This document shows positions 1-8,389 of a stretch of 44,679 bases of DNA, piece by piece (the first letter of the stretch is position 1; the number at the start of each line of letters is the position of its first letter). The notes below the pieces were generated by a model, which saw only the letters and a list, made by a program, of their open reading frames with translations, had not been told where the DNA came from and searched no databases. This stretch comes from an uncultured Pseudoflavonifractor sp. Its GTDB lineage: Bacteria > Bacillota > Clostridia > Oscillospirales > Oscillospiraceae. The translations under genes were made by a program, and so were the position numbers. The DNA lies in the NCBI GenBank assembly GCA_947644625.1, contig CANRZY010000006.1, positions 1 to 44,679 of the forward strand. The letters are read 5' to 3'.

Positions 1-51
<51 letters not shown>

Positions 52-54
52 ATA

Positions 55-128
55 TGGAGCGGGTGATGGGAATCGAACCCACGCGACCAGCTTGGAAGGC
101 TGGGATTCTACCATTGAACTACACCCGC
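55..128 (-). tRNA. tRNA-Gly (TCC)
   Basis: Complete 74-nt cloverleaf on the minus strand starting GCGGGTGTAGTTCAATGG, anticodon loop CTTCCAA (anticodon TCC, glycine), TpsiC arm with GGTTCGATTCC and an encoded 3' CCA. The acceptor stem GCGGGTG pairs with CACCCGC before TCCA. Confidence 0.96.
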
Positions 129-163
129 ATAGAGTGACGCCCCGTTGGAACGTCAGCTTGTAT

Positions 164-193
164 ATGATAGCATATCTCGGTTTTATTTGTCAA
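164..193 (-). promoter_or_regulatory. Promoter of the tRNA-Gly/tRNA-Arg operon
   Basis: On the minus strand there is a perfect -35 TTGACA (188-193), an 18-bp spacer and -10 TATCAT (164-169), ending 35 bp upstream of tRNA-Gly. This fits a strong housekeeping-sigma promoter for a stable RNA. Confidence 0.8.
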
Positions 194-300
194 TCCCTTT
201 TTCACCTCAGAGACCGTAAGAAACTTCTCCCGTTTTGAAAAAACTTCCCCGCATTCTTTTTCTCCCTGGGGCAAAGATAGAGCAAAGGACAAGGGGGAAT

Positions 301-849
301 ATGGTTTTGAGGGGAATTTTTTGGCAATTTTTCTTTTACAGCTTCTTGGGATTTCTTTTTGAGATCACGTTTGCCAGACTGATCCGCCATCCCAAACGGG
401 ACAGAAAATGTCATCTCATTCTTCCTGTGTGTCCGGTATACGGCGTCGGGGCTTTGGCGATCCTGCTGCTGCCCTGGCAAATCAAAGCCTCCCCCCTTCT
501 CCTTTACCTCGGCGGGGCCCTGTGCGCCACAGCGGCGGAATGGCTCCTGGCCGTCTTTTATGAAAAGGTTGCCGGGGCCCCTTTTTGGGATTATAAGGCC
601 CTGCCCTGGAATTTTCAGGGCAGGGTATGCCTGATATTCAGTCTTTTTTGGGGCTTGCTCGCCCTGCCTTTGGTTTACTGGGTAGAGCCCTGGCTGGCCC
701 CAAGGGTCGCCTTGATCCCCCAATCCATCACCATCCCGGCGGCTCTTTTTTACCTGGGAGACGCCGCAACTTCCTTTTTTCTCCTTCGCAGGTTTGGAAC
801 GGACGGACTGCGGTGGTATGACCGCTTCAGACCTTCCGAAGCTCGCTGA
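301..849 (+). CDS. Putative ABC-transporter type IV (CmpB-like) membrane protein
   Basis: 182-residue integral membrane protein resembling the 'putative ABC-transporter type IV' (CmpB) family. The N-terminal FYSFLGFLFEITFARL segment and the following CPVYGVGALAILLLP segment match the family signature (YSFLGW-x-hE ... CPIYG-G). About five hydrophobic segments are visible (residues near 8-28, 48-62, 67-92, 113-135, 145-165). The ATG at 301 is chosen because AAGGGGG (291-297) precedes it; an in-frame ATG at 235 lacks a good ribosome binding site. Substrate unknown; the family name is a prediction and no ATPase gene is adjacent. Its last 23 bp overlap the convergent DUF1858 gene. Confidence 0.75.
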   Translation: MVLRGIFWQFFFYSFLGFLFEITFARLIRHPKRDRKCHLILPVCPVYGVGALAILLLPWQIKASPLLLYLGGALCATAAEWLLAVFYEKVAGAPFWDYKALPWNFQGRVCLIFSLFWGLLALPLVYWVEPWLAPRVALIPQSITIPAALFYLGDAATSFFLLRRFGTDGLRWYDRFRPSEAR

Positions 850-1039
850 GAGCCTCCTCCAGCTTCTTTTGCGGAATGTACCCCTGAGCCACCGCCAAGA
901 TCTGCTCCAATGTCATAGTCCGGGCCGCTCCTACCATAGGGTGGCGCATTACCATGGGAAAACGCTTTTGGATCACCGCCTTGGCCGGGGCGTGATCCAG
1001 AAGCTCCCCCACAGTGATCTTATTGTTTTTCAGATTCAT
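827..1039 (-). CDS. DUF1858 domain protein
   Basis: 70 residues, essentially one DUF1858 domain (KITVGELLDHAP...MTLEQILAVA), the small helical domain also found at the N-terminus of ScdA/RIC iron-sulfur repair proteins and next to hybrid-cluster proteins. Many DUF1858 proteins carry a C-x-G-C near the middle; here the equivalent stretch (FPMVMRHPMVGAART) has no cysteine, so metal or cluster binding should not be assumed. The ribosome binding site GGAGGTGAG lies just upstream of the ATG. Its 3' end overlaps the convergent CmpB-like gene. Confidence 0.8.
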   Translation of the reverse strand: MNLKNNKITVGELLDHAPAKAVIQKRFPMVMRHPMVGAARTMTLEQILAVAQGYIPQKKLEEALSELRKV

Positions 1040-1086
1040 ATTCTCACCTCCCGCCCATTCTATGCGCGGGAAGCCCTTCCTTTGAC

Positions 1087-1115
1087 TTGCCAGAATCCAG
1101 GGGAACGCTTATAAT
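1087..1115 (+). promoter_or_regulatory. Promoter of the DUF1540 gene and downstream genes
   Basis: TTGCCA (1087-1092), 17-bp spacer, consensus TATAAT (1110-1115). It points at the gene starting at 1203 and may also drive the GIY-YIG and thpR genes, which follow without a visible terminator. Confidence 0.65.
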
Positions 1116-1202
1116 GGGGAAAAAAGGCGGGCATATGCCTTGTCCAAAAGACGCATACTAGCCCTGTACCCAAATACGGGACAAAACAGGGAGGGATTTT
1201 TT

Positions 1203-1400
1203 ATGAATCGGGAAACCAACGGCAACCCCAGCATCAAGTGCTCGGTCGATTCCTGCGCCTACCATTCCGGCGCCGCCGGGATGTGCACGCTCCAGTCCAT
1301 CTCCGTGGGCTGCACCTGCAAGGACGTAAGCAAATGCGAATCCACCGAATGCGCCTCCTTCCAGCTGGGGAATCACGGCACCGGCTGCGGCTGCAAATAA
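1203..1400 (+). CDS. DUF1540 domain protein
   Basis: 65-residue cysteine-rich protein. It has the DUF1540 pattern IKC-x-V-x-SC-x-YH-(6-7)-C-x-L-x-SI-x-VG at residues 8-34, then further cysteines to a C-terminal CGCK; ten cysteines in all suggest metal binding. DUF1540 proteins are common in spore-forming clostridia; the function is not established. The ATG at 1203 is preceded by AGGGAGGG at a good distance, whereas the in-frame codon near 1140 has none. Confidence 0.85.
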   Translation: MNRETNGNPSIKCSVDSCAYHSGAAGMCTLQSISVGCTCKDVSKCESTECASFQLGNHGTGCGCK

Positions 1401-1445
1401 CAGCCCGCCCCCCCTTCCGGGGGTACATAGAAGAGGTGAATTTTC

Positions 1446-1697
1446 ATGTCCTATTTCCTCTATATTCTCCGCTGCGGCGACGGAAGCCTTTATACCGGCA
1501 TTGCCGCCGACGTGGAAAAACGCCTTGCCGTTCATCAGAGCGGTAAGGGGGCCAAATATACCCGGGGCCGGGGCCCCCTGACGGTGGTTTACCGGGAGGA
1601 GTGCGCCGACAAATCCGCCGCCCTTAAACGGGAGCGGGCGGTCAAGGCCCTTCCCAGAGCGAAAAAGCTGGCGCTGATCGAAGAAAGGTTTACATAA
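1446..1697 (+). CDS. GIY-YIG domain endonuclease-like protein (YazA/YhbQ type)
   Basis: 83 residues, a stand-alone GIY-YIG domain: FLYILRCGDGSLYTGI carries the 'GIY' (here LYI) and 'YTG' elements, followed by R26, the KYTRGRGP loop and E51. Members are small predicted nucleases; cellular roles are unclear, and B. subtilis YazA and E. coli YhbQ are the closest type. The ribosome binding site GAAGAGGTG precedes the ATG. It is followed after 1 nt by thpR. Confidence 0.85.
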   Translation: MSYFLYILRCGDGSLYTGIAADVEKRLAVHQSGKGAKYTRGRGPLTVVYREECADKSAALKRERAVKALPRAKKLALIEERFT

Positions 1698-1698
1698 T

Positions 1699-2208
1699 AT
1701 GAGATTGTTTGTAGCTCTTCCCTTTCCTCACCAGACCCGGAGAGATTTTATCCTGGTCCAAAAGCAGCTCCAAAAAAACGCGATAAAAGGAAATTTTACT
1801 GCCGGAGGAAATTTTCACCTGACCCTGGCCTTTCTGGGAGAGGTGGAAGAAGGGCGGCTTCCCGCCGCCTTTGCCGCTCTCGCCTCCGCTCCCATGGGCC
1901 CCTTTTCGCTTATCCTTGACCATTTGGCATGCTTTGAGGGCGGGATCTGGTACCTGGCCCCCCGGCCCTGCCCTTTGCTCACAGAAGGCCAGGCCCGGCT
2001 GGCTCAAACCCTCCGTGAGCAGGGGTTTCAGTTGGAGGCCCTTTCCTATACCCCCCATGTCACCCTGGGACGAAAGATCCTTTTCCGGGAGGACTATTCC
2101 CCGCCCAGGATCCTGGGCCGTCCTATTCCTGCCCGGTCCGAGGGACCCCGGCTCTTTCTCTCCCACCGGGTAGAAGGGGAACTGAGGTATGATATCCTTA
2201 CGCCATGA
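1699..2208 (+). CDS. thpR: RNA 2',3'-cyclic phosphodiesterase (2H family)
   Basis: 169 residues of the LigT/ThpR 2H phosphoesterase family. The two catalytic HxTx motifs are visible: HLTL at residues 40-43 and HVTL at 121-124. The enzyme opens 2',3'-cyclic phosphate ends of RNA. It starts one base after the stop of the GIY-YIG gene, so the two are likely co-translated. Length is typical for the family. Confidence 0.88.
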   Translation: MRLFVALPFPHQTRRDFILVQKQLQKNAIKGNFTAGGNFHLTLAFLGEVEEGRLPAAFAALASAPMGPFSLILDHLACFEGGIWYLAPRPCPLLTEGQARLAQTLREQGFQLEALSYTPHVTLGRKILFREDYSPPRILGRPIPARSEGPRLFLSHRVEGELRYDILTP

Positions 2209-2291
2209 CCCCACCGCTCAGGTATGGGATCTAACGGACGTGATACCCTGTGGGGCTTCCCTGGAAAAGGGCCCCAAAATTGGTTTGCCAT

Positions 2292-2329
2292 AAAAAGCTG
2301 CGGAGAACTGCGCAAAGCAATTCTCCGCA
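2292..2329. terminator. Bidirectional terminator between thpR and the Bax-inhibitor gene
   Basis: Stem TGCGGAGAA (2299-2307) / TTCTCCGCA (2321-2329). On the minus strand it is followed by GCTTTTT, ending the Bax-inhibitor transcript; on the plus strand it is followed by ACTTTTG and could stop the thpR transcript. A second GC-rich palindrome (GGGGC...GCCCC, 2251-2274) lies beside it without a T tract. Confidence 0.7.
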
Positions 2330-2420
2330 ACTTTTGTATGAATTATTTTTCCTGTCAGGACGCAAAGCCCCATTTCCAACAGGTCCTTGGCCGTTATGTC
2401 TTCCTCAAGAAGCCGCCCGC

Positions 2421-3152
2421 TCAGTTCTTCCGCTTTCCCAGCAGACGGAGAAGGTAGAGGAACATGTTGACAAAGTCCAGATAAAGCTGAAGGGCGGAGA
2501 AAACGGACGCCTTTTTCAGCATGACCTCGTCCCCCTGGTAAGCTCCGTAAAAGCTGCGGATCTTCTGGGTATCATAGGCGGTATAGCCCAGGAAGACAAT
2601 GACGCCGATGGTACAAACCACCCGGTCCGCTACCTCAAATGCCGGAATAAACATCATCAGCAGGTTCATCACGATCAGGAAAATGAGTCCTCCCAAAAGC
2701 ACATTACGCATCCGGCTCAGATCAATATTGGTCACATAACCGAATACCGCCATACCTCCAAAGTAAAGAGCGGTGGCGCCAAAAATCAGGACCAGGCTGC
2801 TCATCTCATAGGCAATAAAGATCACCGAGAAGGTAAGGCCTGTCAAAAGGGAGTACAGGAAGAAAAATACGGTGGCGGTGGTTGTGGAGATCTTGTGGAT
2901 ACAGGCCGTCATACCGACCACCACAAACAGCTCCGCGATCAGAAGGATCAGGTGGATATAGGGCACATAGTAGAGGGCATAGTGTACAGCGTACCGGCCA
3001 TAGTTGGAACCGGCGAGAAACAGGGCCACCCCAAAGGTCACCAGCAGTCCCAGGAACATGAGAAGAAAGGTCTTGGCGGTATACCGGCCAAGGCTCTCCC
3101 CCACCGCCTGCCTCTCCATCTGCTTCTCTTGTTCGTAGAAATTATTTTCCAT
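2421..3152 (-). CDS. Bax inhibitor-1 / YccA family membrane protein
   Basis: 243 residues, with a charged N-terminus then seven hydrophobic segments, typical of the UPF0005/BI-1 family; related bacterial BsYetJ acts as a pH-sensitive calcium leak channel. The late segments contain the FLGYTAYDTQKIR...ALQLYLDFVNMFLYLLRLLG block, where the conserved Asp residues of the family pore lie. Start chosen at 3152, preceded by AAAGGAG. It lies 65 bp downstream of the P-type ATPase on the same strand, so co-transcription is likely; together they could form a calcium-related pair (inference). Confidence 0.88.
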   Translation of the reverse strand: MENNFYEQEKQMERQAVGESLGRYTAKTFLLMFLGLLVTFGVALFLAGSNYGRYAVHYALYYVPYIHLILLIAELFVVVGMTACIHKISTTTATVFFFLYSLLTGLTFSVIFIAYEMSSLVLIFGATALYFGGMAVFGYVTNIDLSRMRNVLLGGLIFLIVMNLLMMFIPAFEVADRVVCTIGVIVFLGYTAYDTQKIRSFYGAYQGDEVMLKKASVFSALQLYLDFVNMFLYLLRLLGKRKN

Positions 3153-3217
3153 AAGCTCATCACTCCTTTGACGCATTATCATTTTACCACCGCTTTTCCC
3201 CCTATGCAAGGGAAAAA

Positions 3218-5656
3218 TCACCTCCGGTCCCCGGAAGCTCTCTGCGTCCTCACCCGTCCCCACAGCCGGCGAAGCTGGTGAAAGAAGGAGAGGACCGCCC
3301 GCATCAGGGTAAAGGACATAATGAGGAATACCGTCAGGATCAGCGTCTGCTGAAGATCCAGCGCCGTCAGGGAGAAAAGCTCCTTCAGCCCCACCACGCA
3401 GAACACCACAGCTCCCGTCATGGACCCCCACAGGACCCGGCGCTTCCAGTCAAAGGGCTTGCACACATGCCACAGCACCAAAAGCCCAATAAAGGCCACG
3501 CACAGGGCGGTCAATGTGGACAAGACCTGGGTGGAAAAACCAAAGGCATAGGCAAAAACCTGAAGCCCCAGCACGATAATGAGGTCGGTGAGGCCGCCGG
3601 GAAGGGCCCGGCGCAGCACATTGAGCATGAAATTTCCCTGCACCCGGCTCTTGTTGGGCTCCAGAGCCAGGAAAAAGGACGGGATCCCAATGGTGAGCGC
3701 GGAAATAAGAGAAAGCTGGATGGGCACCAGGGGATAGGGCATATCCACAAAAATCGTGAGCAGGGAAAGGCAGAAGGAAAAAATATTCTTAACCAGATAC
3801 AGGGAGGCGGAACGTTGGATATTGTTGATGACCCGCCTCCCCTCGGCCACCACCTGGGGAAGACAGGCGAAGTTGGAATCCAGCAGCACCAATTGGGCGG
3901 CGTGACAGGCAGCGTCGGCCCCCGAAGCCATGGCGATACCGCAGTCGGCGTCCTTCAAAGCCAGCACGTCGTTGACCCCGTCTCCCGTCATAGCCACGGT
4001 ATGTCCCTGCTTCTGAAGGGCCTTGACCAGCTTTCGCTTTTGGCCTGGGGTCACCCGGCCGAAAACCGTATATTCCTTGGCGGCGTGACAGATCTCCTCG
4101 TCGGTCTGGAGCGTGGCGGCGTCCACCCAACGCTCCGCGTTTTCCACTCCCGCCTGCCGGGCCACCTCGGCCACGGTGAGGGGGTTGTCTCCCGAAATGA
4201 CCTTCACCGCCACAGCCTGCCTGGCAAAGTAGGCAAAGGTCTCCGGCGCCTCAGGACGGATCCGGTTGGAGAGAAGGGCCAGGGCCATAGGCCGGACCTT
4301 CCGCCCGTCCAGAGGGCTCTTTCCGTCGGTGAGACCGTCGTAAAGCGCCAGAAGAAGGACCCGGTAGCCCTTGGAGGAATGGGGCTCCACCATCTCCTTC
4401 AGATCGGAATACCGGTCCCCCATCACAAACTCGGGAGCTCCCGCCACAAAAGCGCCGTGGCCGGGAAAAACAGCGGCGGAATACTTATGAGCGGAGGAGA
4501 AGGGCACTTTGACCGAGCACTCCCAGCCCGGCCTTTGGTCAAACCTGGCCAGCATGGCCCTTCCCGTCTCGTTATCAGCACCCAGGGCGGCAAAGAGGGC
4601 TCCCACGGCCCGGTCCACCTGCTCCAGAGGAAATTCCTCCTCATCCAGGAGCACCAGGTCCCGGACCTCCATCTCCGGCTCGGTGATGGTCCCCGTCTTG
4701 TCCACGCAGAGAACGTCCACCCGTGCCAGGGTCTCAATACAGTTCATATCCTGGGCCAGAGTCTTTTTCCCCGCCAGGCGGATCATGCTCACCGCCAGGG
4801 CCACGCTGGTAAGAAGATAAAGCCCCTCCGGGATCATGCCGATGAGGGCGGCCACTGTGGCGGTCACCGCCTGCTGAAGCCCCAACTCCAGCACAAAATA
4901 CTGCTTCCAGAAGAGGATGGTTCCCATGGGGATGAGGGCAAAGCCGATAAAGCGGATCAGCTTGGTAAGAGAGGCCATCATCTCCGACTGACCTGCCCGG
5001 ACTCCCTTCTTGGCCTCCAGGGTCAGCCGGGCGGCATAGGAGTCAGCTCCCACGTGGGTAAGCTGGGCCCGGCAGGAACCGGACACCACAAAGGACCCGG
5101 AGCGCAGCTTGCCCCCCGGCCCCTTCTCCTGAGGCTCGGCCTCGCCGGTAATCATGGACTCGTTCACATGAACGGCGCCGGAGCGGACCACAGCGTCGGC
5201 CGTGATCTGATCCCCTGCGGAAAACAAGGCGATATCATCCCGGACCAGATGGTCGGTGGGGACCTCCATCTCCATTCCCGCCCGGATCACCGCGCTCCTG
5301 GGGGCAGAGAGCAGCTTCAGCTTGTCAACGGTCCGTTTGGAGCGCAGCTCCTGAAAAATACCGATGGCCGTATTGGCAATGGCAATAAAAATGAAGGTCG
5401 CGTCCTTGTAGGAGCCCACGGCAAAAAGAGCCACGGCCAGCACCACGAAGATCAGGTTGAAGATGGTGAACACGTTCTCCTTCACGATCTCCTTCTCACT
5501 CCGGGTAGAGCCGCTGACGCTGACGTTGGACCATCCTCCCCGCTGACGCTCCAACACCTGTTCCTTGGAAAGACCCTGGGCCGGGTCGGCCTCCGCCACG
5601 GGAATGGACGCCCGGACGACGCTTTCCTCCATCCCGGAGCTTTTTCTCTGTTTCAT
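3218..5656 (-). CDS. P-type cation-transporting ATPase, CtpE-like
   Basis: 812-residue P-type ATPase. Visible: actuator motif TGEAEP (170-175), the M4 motif GMIPEGLYLLTS (273-284), phosphorylation motif DKTGT (Asp319), and a TGDGVNDVLALKDAD hinge near residue 590; two N-terminal and about six C-terminal membrane segments. The M4 PEGL motif and the sequence up to DKTGT resemble mycobacterial CtpE, reported as a calcium-uptake P-type ATPase, rather than heavy-metal (CPC) or Kdp pumps. No N-terminal metal-binding domain. Start at 5656 is supported by GAAGGTGAT. Likely substrate Ca2+ (inference). Confidence 0.88.
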   Translation of the reverse strand: MKQRKSSGMEESVVRASIPVAEADPAQGLSKEQVLERQRGGWSNVSVSGSTRSEKEIVKENVFTIFNLIFVVLAVALFAVGSYKDATFIFIAIANTAIGIFQELRSKRTVDKLKLLSAPRSAVIRAGMEMEVPTDHLVRDDIALFSAGDQITADAVVRSGAVHVNESMITGEAEPQEKGPGGKLRSGSFVVSGSCRAQLTHVGADSYAARLTLEAKKGVRAGQSEMMASLTKLIRFIGFALIPMGTILFWKQYFVLELGLQQAVTATVAALIGMIPEGLYLLTSVALAVSMIRLAGKKTLAQDMNCIETLARVDVLCVDKTGTITEPEMEVRDLVLLDEEEFPLEQVDRAVGALFAALGADNETGRAMLARFDQRPGWECSVKVPFSSAHKYSAAVFPGHGAFVAGAPEFVMGDRYSDLKEMVEPHSSKGYRVLLLALYDGLTDGKSPLDGRKVRPMALALLSNRIRPEAPETFAYFARQAVAVKVISGDNPLTVAEVARQAGVENAERWVDAATLQTDEEICHAAKEYTVFGRVTPGQKRKLVKALQKQGHTVAMTGDGVNDVLALKDADCGIAMASGADAACHAAQLVLLDSNFACLPQVVAEGRRVINNIQRSASLYLVKNIFSFCLSLLTIFVDMPYPLVPIQLSLISALTIGIPSFFLALEPNKSRVQGNFMLNVLRRALPGGLTDLIIVLGLQVFAYAFGFSTQVLSTLTALCVAFIGLLVLWHVCKPFDWKRRVLWGSMTGAVVFCVVGLKELFSLTALDLQQTLILTVFLIMSFTLMRAVLSFFHQLRRLWGRVRTQRASGDRR

Positions 5657-5717
5657 AGGTATATCACCTTCTAACCACCCTCGTCCCCCGCTATATATAA
5701 AGGGAGAGGAGGAGATC

Positions 5718-5990
5718 ATGTTGCCTGAGCGTGGAATAAAACATCCCGATCCCATGGCCCGCCTGGCCCTGTGCGCAGTGGTGGCGGTGGCCGCGGTATA
5801 CGCCGGGGAAAAACTGTGCGAGGGAAAGAGCTGGCCTTTGTGGGAAAAATACGGCCCCTGGATCCTGGAAAACCGTGTGGAGGCCATCGCCATTCTGGCG
5901 GCGGTCCTTTATGGGATCTCCCTGGCCCTGTGGCCGGAGGGTAAAACCCCTACTATTGATGTTGAGGAGGGATTTGAGCCCTGCGAATAG
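5718..5990 (+). CDS. Small membrane-associated protein, unrecognised
   Basis: 90 residues. I do not recognise the family. Two hydrophobic stretches are visible (residues about 12-27 and 52-70), separated by a polar linker, with an acidic C-terminus ending ...GFEPCE. The ATG is preceded by a strong GGAGGAG. It diverges from the P-type ATPase with 61 bp between starts and ends 6 bp before the convergent glucokinase gene. Confidence 0.6.
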   Translation: MLPERGIKHPDPMARLALCAVVAVAAVYAGEKLCEGKSWPLWEKYGPWILENRVEAIAILAAVLYGISLALWPEGKTPTIDVEEGFEPCE

Positions 5991-5996
5991 CGGACT

Positions 5997-6941
5997 TTAG
6001 CGGTATATGGGCACCAACGCCCCGCCAATGATCCCTGCGTCGTTTCCAAGCCGGGCTACACACACCTTGGTCCGCCGGGCGCTGTCACGGGTAAATTCTT
6101 CCCGGTCCACAGCCGCCTGAAGAGGCTTCAACAGATTGTCCCCCTGCTTGCAGATCCCGCCGCCGATGCACAGCACCTCAGGCTGGAGGATGTTGATGAG
6201 GTTGGCAAGGCCGCAGGCCAGATCCGCAATATACTCGTCCAGCACTGCCTGGGCCACGGCGTCCCCGGCCTGAGCAGCGTCAAAGGGGGTCTTTCCGTTT
6301 ACCTCCTCCAGCGTGGGAGCCAGCTTCCAGAGGGCGCTGTCCCTGCTGCGCTCCATAGCCTCCCGGGTAGAGCGGATAAGGCCGGTGGCCGAGGCGTAGG
6401 CCTCCCAACAGCCCTTTCTGCCGCAGGTACACTCCCGTCCGCCCCGGCGGATCACGATATGGCCCGATTCCATTCCGGCGTAGTTAAACCCGGTATAGAG
6501 CTTCCCGTCCAGCACCGCCCCGGAGCCTACGCCGGTGCCCAGGGTAACGGCCACCAGGGACTTGTGGCCCATACCGGCCCCGGAGACAAACTCCCCCAAG
6601 GCGGCAGCGTTGGCGTCGTTTTCCAGTATGGCGGGAAGCCCCAGCCGCTGGGAAACCATATCCGCCAGGGGCACGTTGTCAAGACCCAGATTGAAGGCAT
6701 GGAGTACGATCCCCTTTTCCGGGTCAATGACTCCTGGGGAGGCAAGACCTACGGAACGCGCCCCCGATGGCTCTACCCCCGCCGCCTCCCCGGCCAGCCG
6801 GGCCGCCTGGGCAATGGCGTCGGCGATGGCCTCCGATCCTCTGGGACAGGGGATACTGGCCTTACCCAGGAGCTTTCCGCCCTCGTCCACCATTCCCGCC
6901 GCTACGTTGGTGCCGCCCAGATCGATCCCAATATAATACAT
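5997..6941 (-). CDS. glcK: ROK-family glucokinase
   Basis: 314 residues. Phosphate-binding motif DLGGTN (7-12), catalytic Asp in ENDANAA (Asp109), and the ROK zinc site His161 with C-x-C-G-x-x-G-C (Cys171, 173, 178). No N-terminal HTH, so this is a kinase rather than a NagC/XylR-type repressor. The GHIVI and CTCGRKGCWEAYAS blocks match Gram-positive glucokinases; phosphorylation of glucose by ATP is the expected reaction, though other hexoses are possible. Start at 6941 chosen from GGGAGGTAAGG just upstream. Confidence 0.88.
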   Translation of the reverse strand: MYYIGIDLGGTNVAAGMVDEGGKLLGKASIPCPRGSEAIADAIAQAARLAGEAAGVEPSGARSVGLASPGVIDPEKGIVLHAFNLGLDNVPLADMVSQRLGLPAILENDANAAALGEFVSGAGMGHKSLVAVTLGTGVGSGAVLDGKLYTGFNYAGMESGHIVIRRGGRECTCGRKGCWEAYASATGLIRSTREAMERSRDSALWKLAPTLEEVNGKTPFDAAQAGDAVAQAVLDEYIADLACGLANLINILQPEVLCIGGGICKQGDNLLKPLQAAVDREEFTRDSARRTKVCVARLGNDAGIIGGALVPIYR

Positions 6942-6988
6942 GTCCTTACCTCCCATCAAAATTTTGGCTTTTTCTCATTATAAACCAT

Positions 6989-7024
6989 ATCCGCCTTTCT
7001 GGATAGACAGAAAGGCGGATTTTT
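6989..7024. terminator. Strong hairpin with T tract between glcK and the PPTase gene
   Basis: 13-bp perfect stem (6989-7001 with 7008-7020), 6-nt loop, then TTTTT on the plus strand. Both neighbours are on the minus strand, where the hairpin still folds but is followed by ATGGTTTATAAT rather than a T run. That TATAAT (minus) may be the -10 of glcK. Confidence 0.6.
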
Positions 7025-7032
7025 CCATTTGT

Positions 7033-7527
7033 TCACAAAATTTTAAGACACACCGCCCCCCTCCAGCTCTCTCCCGCCAGGGCTGTGAAGGAAAATCCCT
7101 CCCAAAAGGCTTCTTCTCCCGGCTGAAGAAGGGGTACGGAAACCCGGCGGGCGGCTGTATGAAAGATCCCCTCCCCGGTACACTTGGTCCGCGCCTCCTT
7201 CAGAGTCCAAAGAGTATAAAAATCCTCCCAGCGCCCTCCCCGTTCCAGATACCAGGCATATTCCCCTTCGCTAAGGGCGTACCGGGGAAGCCCCCCAGAC
7301 CGGGGACGGACAAGCTCCACATCTGCCCCTACCGCCGTCTCCCCCAAAGCGCAAAGGGACAGGACCCCGGAGTGGCTCACACTGAAATGGAGGTTAACAT
7401 AATTTTCAAAGTAGGGTTTTCCCCCCGGCTGCCGGGCGATCCCAGGCAAAGACTCCATTCCCTCCGTCTCCCGCAGAAGCTCCGCCAAAAGCCCGTAGGC
7501 ATCCTTTTCTCCCACCCTCCAGATCAC
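7033..7527 (-). CDS. 4'-phosphopantetheinyl transferase superfamily protein (Sfp type)
   Basis: 164 residues. Core motifs: FSVSHS (48-53), GADVE with Asp69 and Glu71 (Mg2+ ligands in Sfp-type enzymes), and WTLKEARTKCTG (107-118) with Glu111 and Lys115. These transfer phosphopantetheine from CoA to carrier proteins. It is shorter than Sfp (about 220 residues), mainly at the N-terminus, as in many clostridial members. Start is GTG at 7527 with GGAGGGG upstream. No carrier-protein or synthase gene is nearby, so the target is unknown. Confidence 0.82.
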   Translation of the reverse strand: MIWRVGEKDAYGLLAELLRETEGMESLPGIARQPGGKPYFENYVNLHFSVSHSGVLSLCALGETAVGADVELVRPRSGGLPRYALSEGEYAWYLERGGRWEDFYTLWTLKEARTKCTGEGIFHTAARRVSVPLLQPGEEAFWEGFSFTALAGESWRGAVCLKIL

Positions 7528-7603
7528 GGCGGCCCCTCCCTTCCAAACTTTTTTCTTATACTACCACATTCCCCTCTGTTTGTGGTACAATAAACTGATT
7601 TTT

Positions 7604-7661
7604 ATTTTAAAGGATTCTTAAAAAATTTCCCGCTGCCGCCTTAAAAAACGGGGTCTATACT
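7604..7661 (+). promoter_or_regulatory. Possible autoregulated promoter of the two-component operon
   Basis: Two T/A-rich direct repeats spaced exactly 11 bp apart (7604-7614 and 7615-7625, core TTAAA/TTAAAA) and a third CTTAAAAAA near 7640 lie ahead of a -10-like TATACT (7656-7661). OmpR/PhoB-family regulators bind 11-bp direct repeats, so autoregulation is plausible. No good -35 hexamer is seen, as expected for an activated promoter. Confidence 0.35.
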
Positions 7662-7684
7662 TTCTTCCATGAGGTGATCGGCAT

Positions 7685-8389
7685 ATGTATACCATTTTGA
7701 TCTGCGACGACGACAGGGACATTGTTTCCGCCCTGGACATCTATCTTACCAGCGAGGGCTACCGCACCATCGCCGCCTACGACGGAGCTCAGGCTTTAAA
7801 AGCCGTGGAGGAAAACGAGGTCCATCTGATCCTGATGGACGTGATGATGCCCAACCTGGACGGGATCCGGGCTACCGCCAAGCTGCGGGAGAAGTGCAAC
7901 GTACCCATTATCCTCCTTACCGCCAAGAGCGAGGACGCGGACAAGGTGCTGGGGCTGAACATCGGAGCCGACGACTATGTGACCAAGCCCTTCAACCCCA
8001 TGGAGGTCATGGCCCGGGTGAAAAGCCAGCTTCGCCGCTATACCCTTCTGGGCGGGAAAGACGGCTCAGTGGGAGGCAGCAATGACGGCCTTCTTAAAAA
8101 CGGAGGCATTTCCATGGACGACGCCGCCAAATCTGTTACCGTGGATGGAGAGAGCGTAAGCCTCACCCCCCTGGAATTCAACATTCTTCGCCTTTTCCTC
8201 CAGCATCCAAGCCAGGTGTTCTCCACCGCCCAGATCTATGAGCAGGTGTGGAACGACCCGGCCTACGGCTCGGAGAATACGGTAGCGGTCCATATTCGGC
8301 ATTTGCGGGAAAAGATTGAAATAGACCCCGCCAACCCCCGTTACATTAAAGTCGTCTGGGGTTTGGGGTACAAAATGGAGAAGGTATGA
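7685..8389 (+). CDS. OmpR-family response regulator
   Basis: 234 residues. N-terminal receiver domain (about 1-120) with acidic pocket Asp8-Asp10, phosphoacceptor Asp52 in LILMDVMMP, Thr79 and Lys101 (TKPF); C-terminal winged-helix domain (about 138-234) ending YIKVVWGLGYKMEK. Closest in style to VanR/PhoB regulators. The ribosome binding site GAGGTGAT precedes the ATG. It overlaps the kinase gene by 4 bp (ATGA), indicating translational coupling. Confidence 0.93.
   Translation: MYTILICDDDRDIVSALDIYLTSEGYRTIAAYDGAQALKAVEENEVHLILMDVMMPNLDGIRATAKLREKCNVPIILLTAKSEDADKVLGLNIGADDYVTKPFNPMEVMARVKSQLRRYTLLGGKDGSVGGSNDGLLKNGGISMDDAAKSVTVDGESVSLTPLEFNILRLFLQHPSQVFSTAQIYEQVWNDPAYGSENTVAVHIRHLREKIEIDPANPRYIKVVWGLGYKMEKV

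Noticed and set aside
2251-2274. GGGGC...GCCCC hairpin considered as the thpR terminator
   Set aside because: No T tract on either strand; the neighbouring hairpin at 2299-2329 is a better candidate.
3278-5674. Very long open frame (about 798 codons) antisense to the P-type ATPase
   Set aside because: It mirrors a GC-rich gene; its product is full of His, Gln, Gly and Pro with no domain or ribosome binding site, while the opposite strand has all P-type ATPase motifs.
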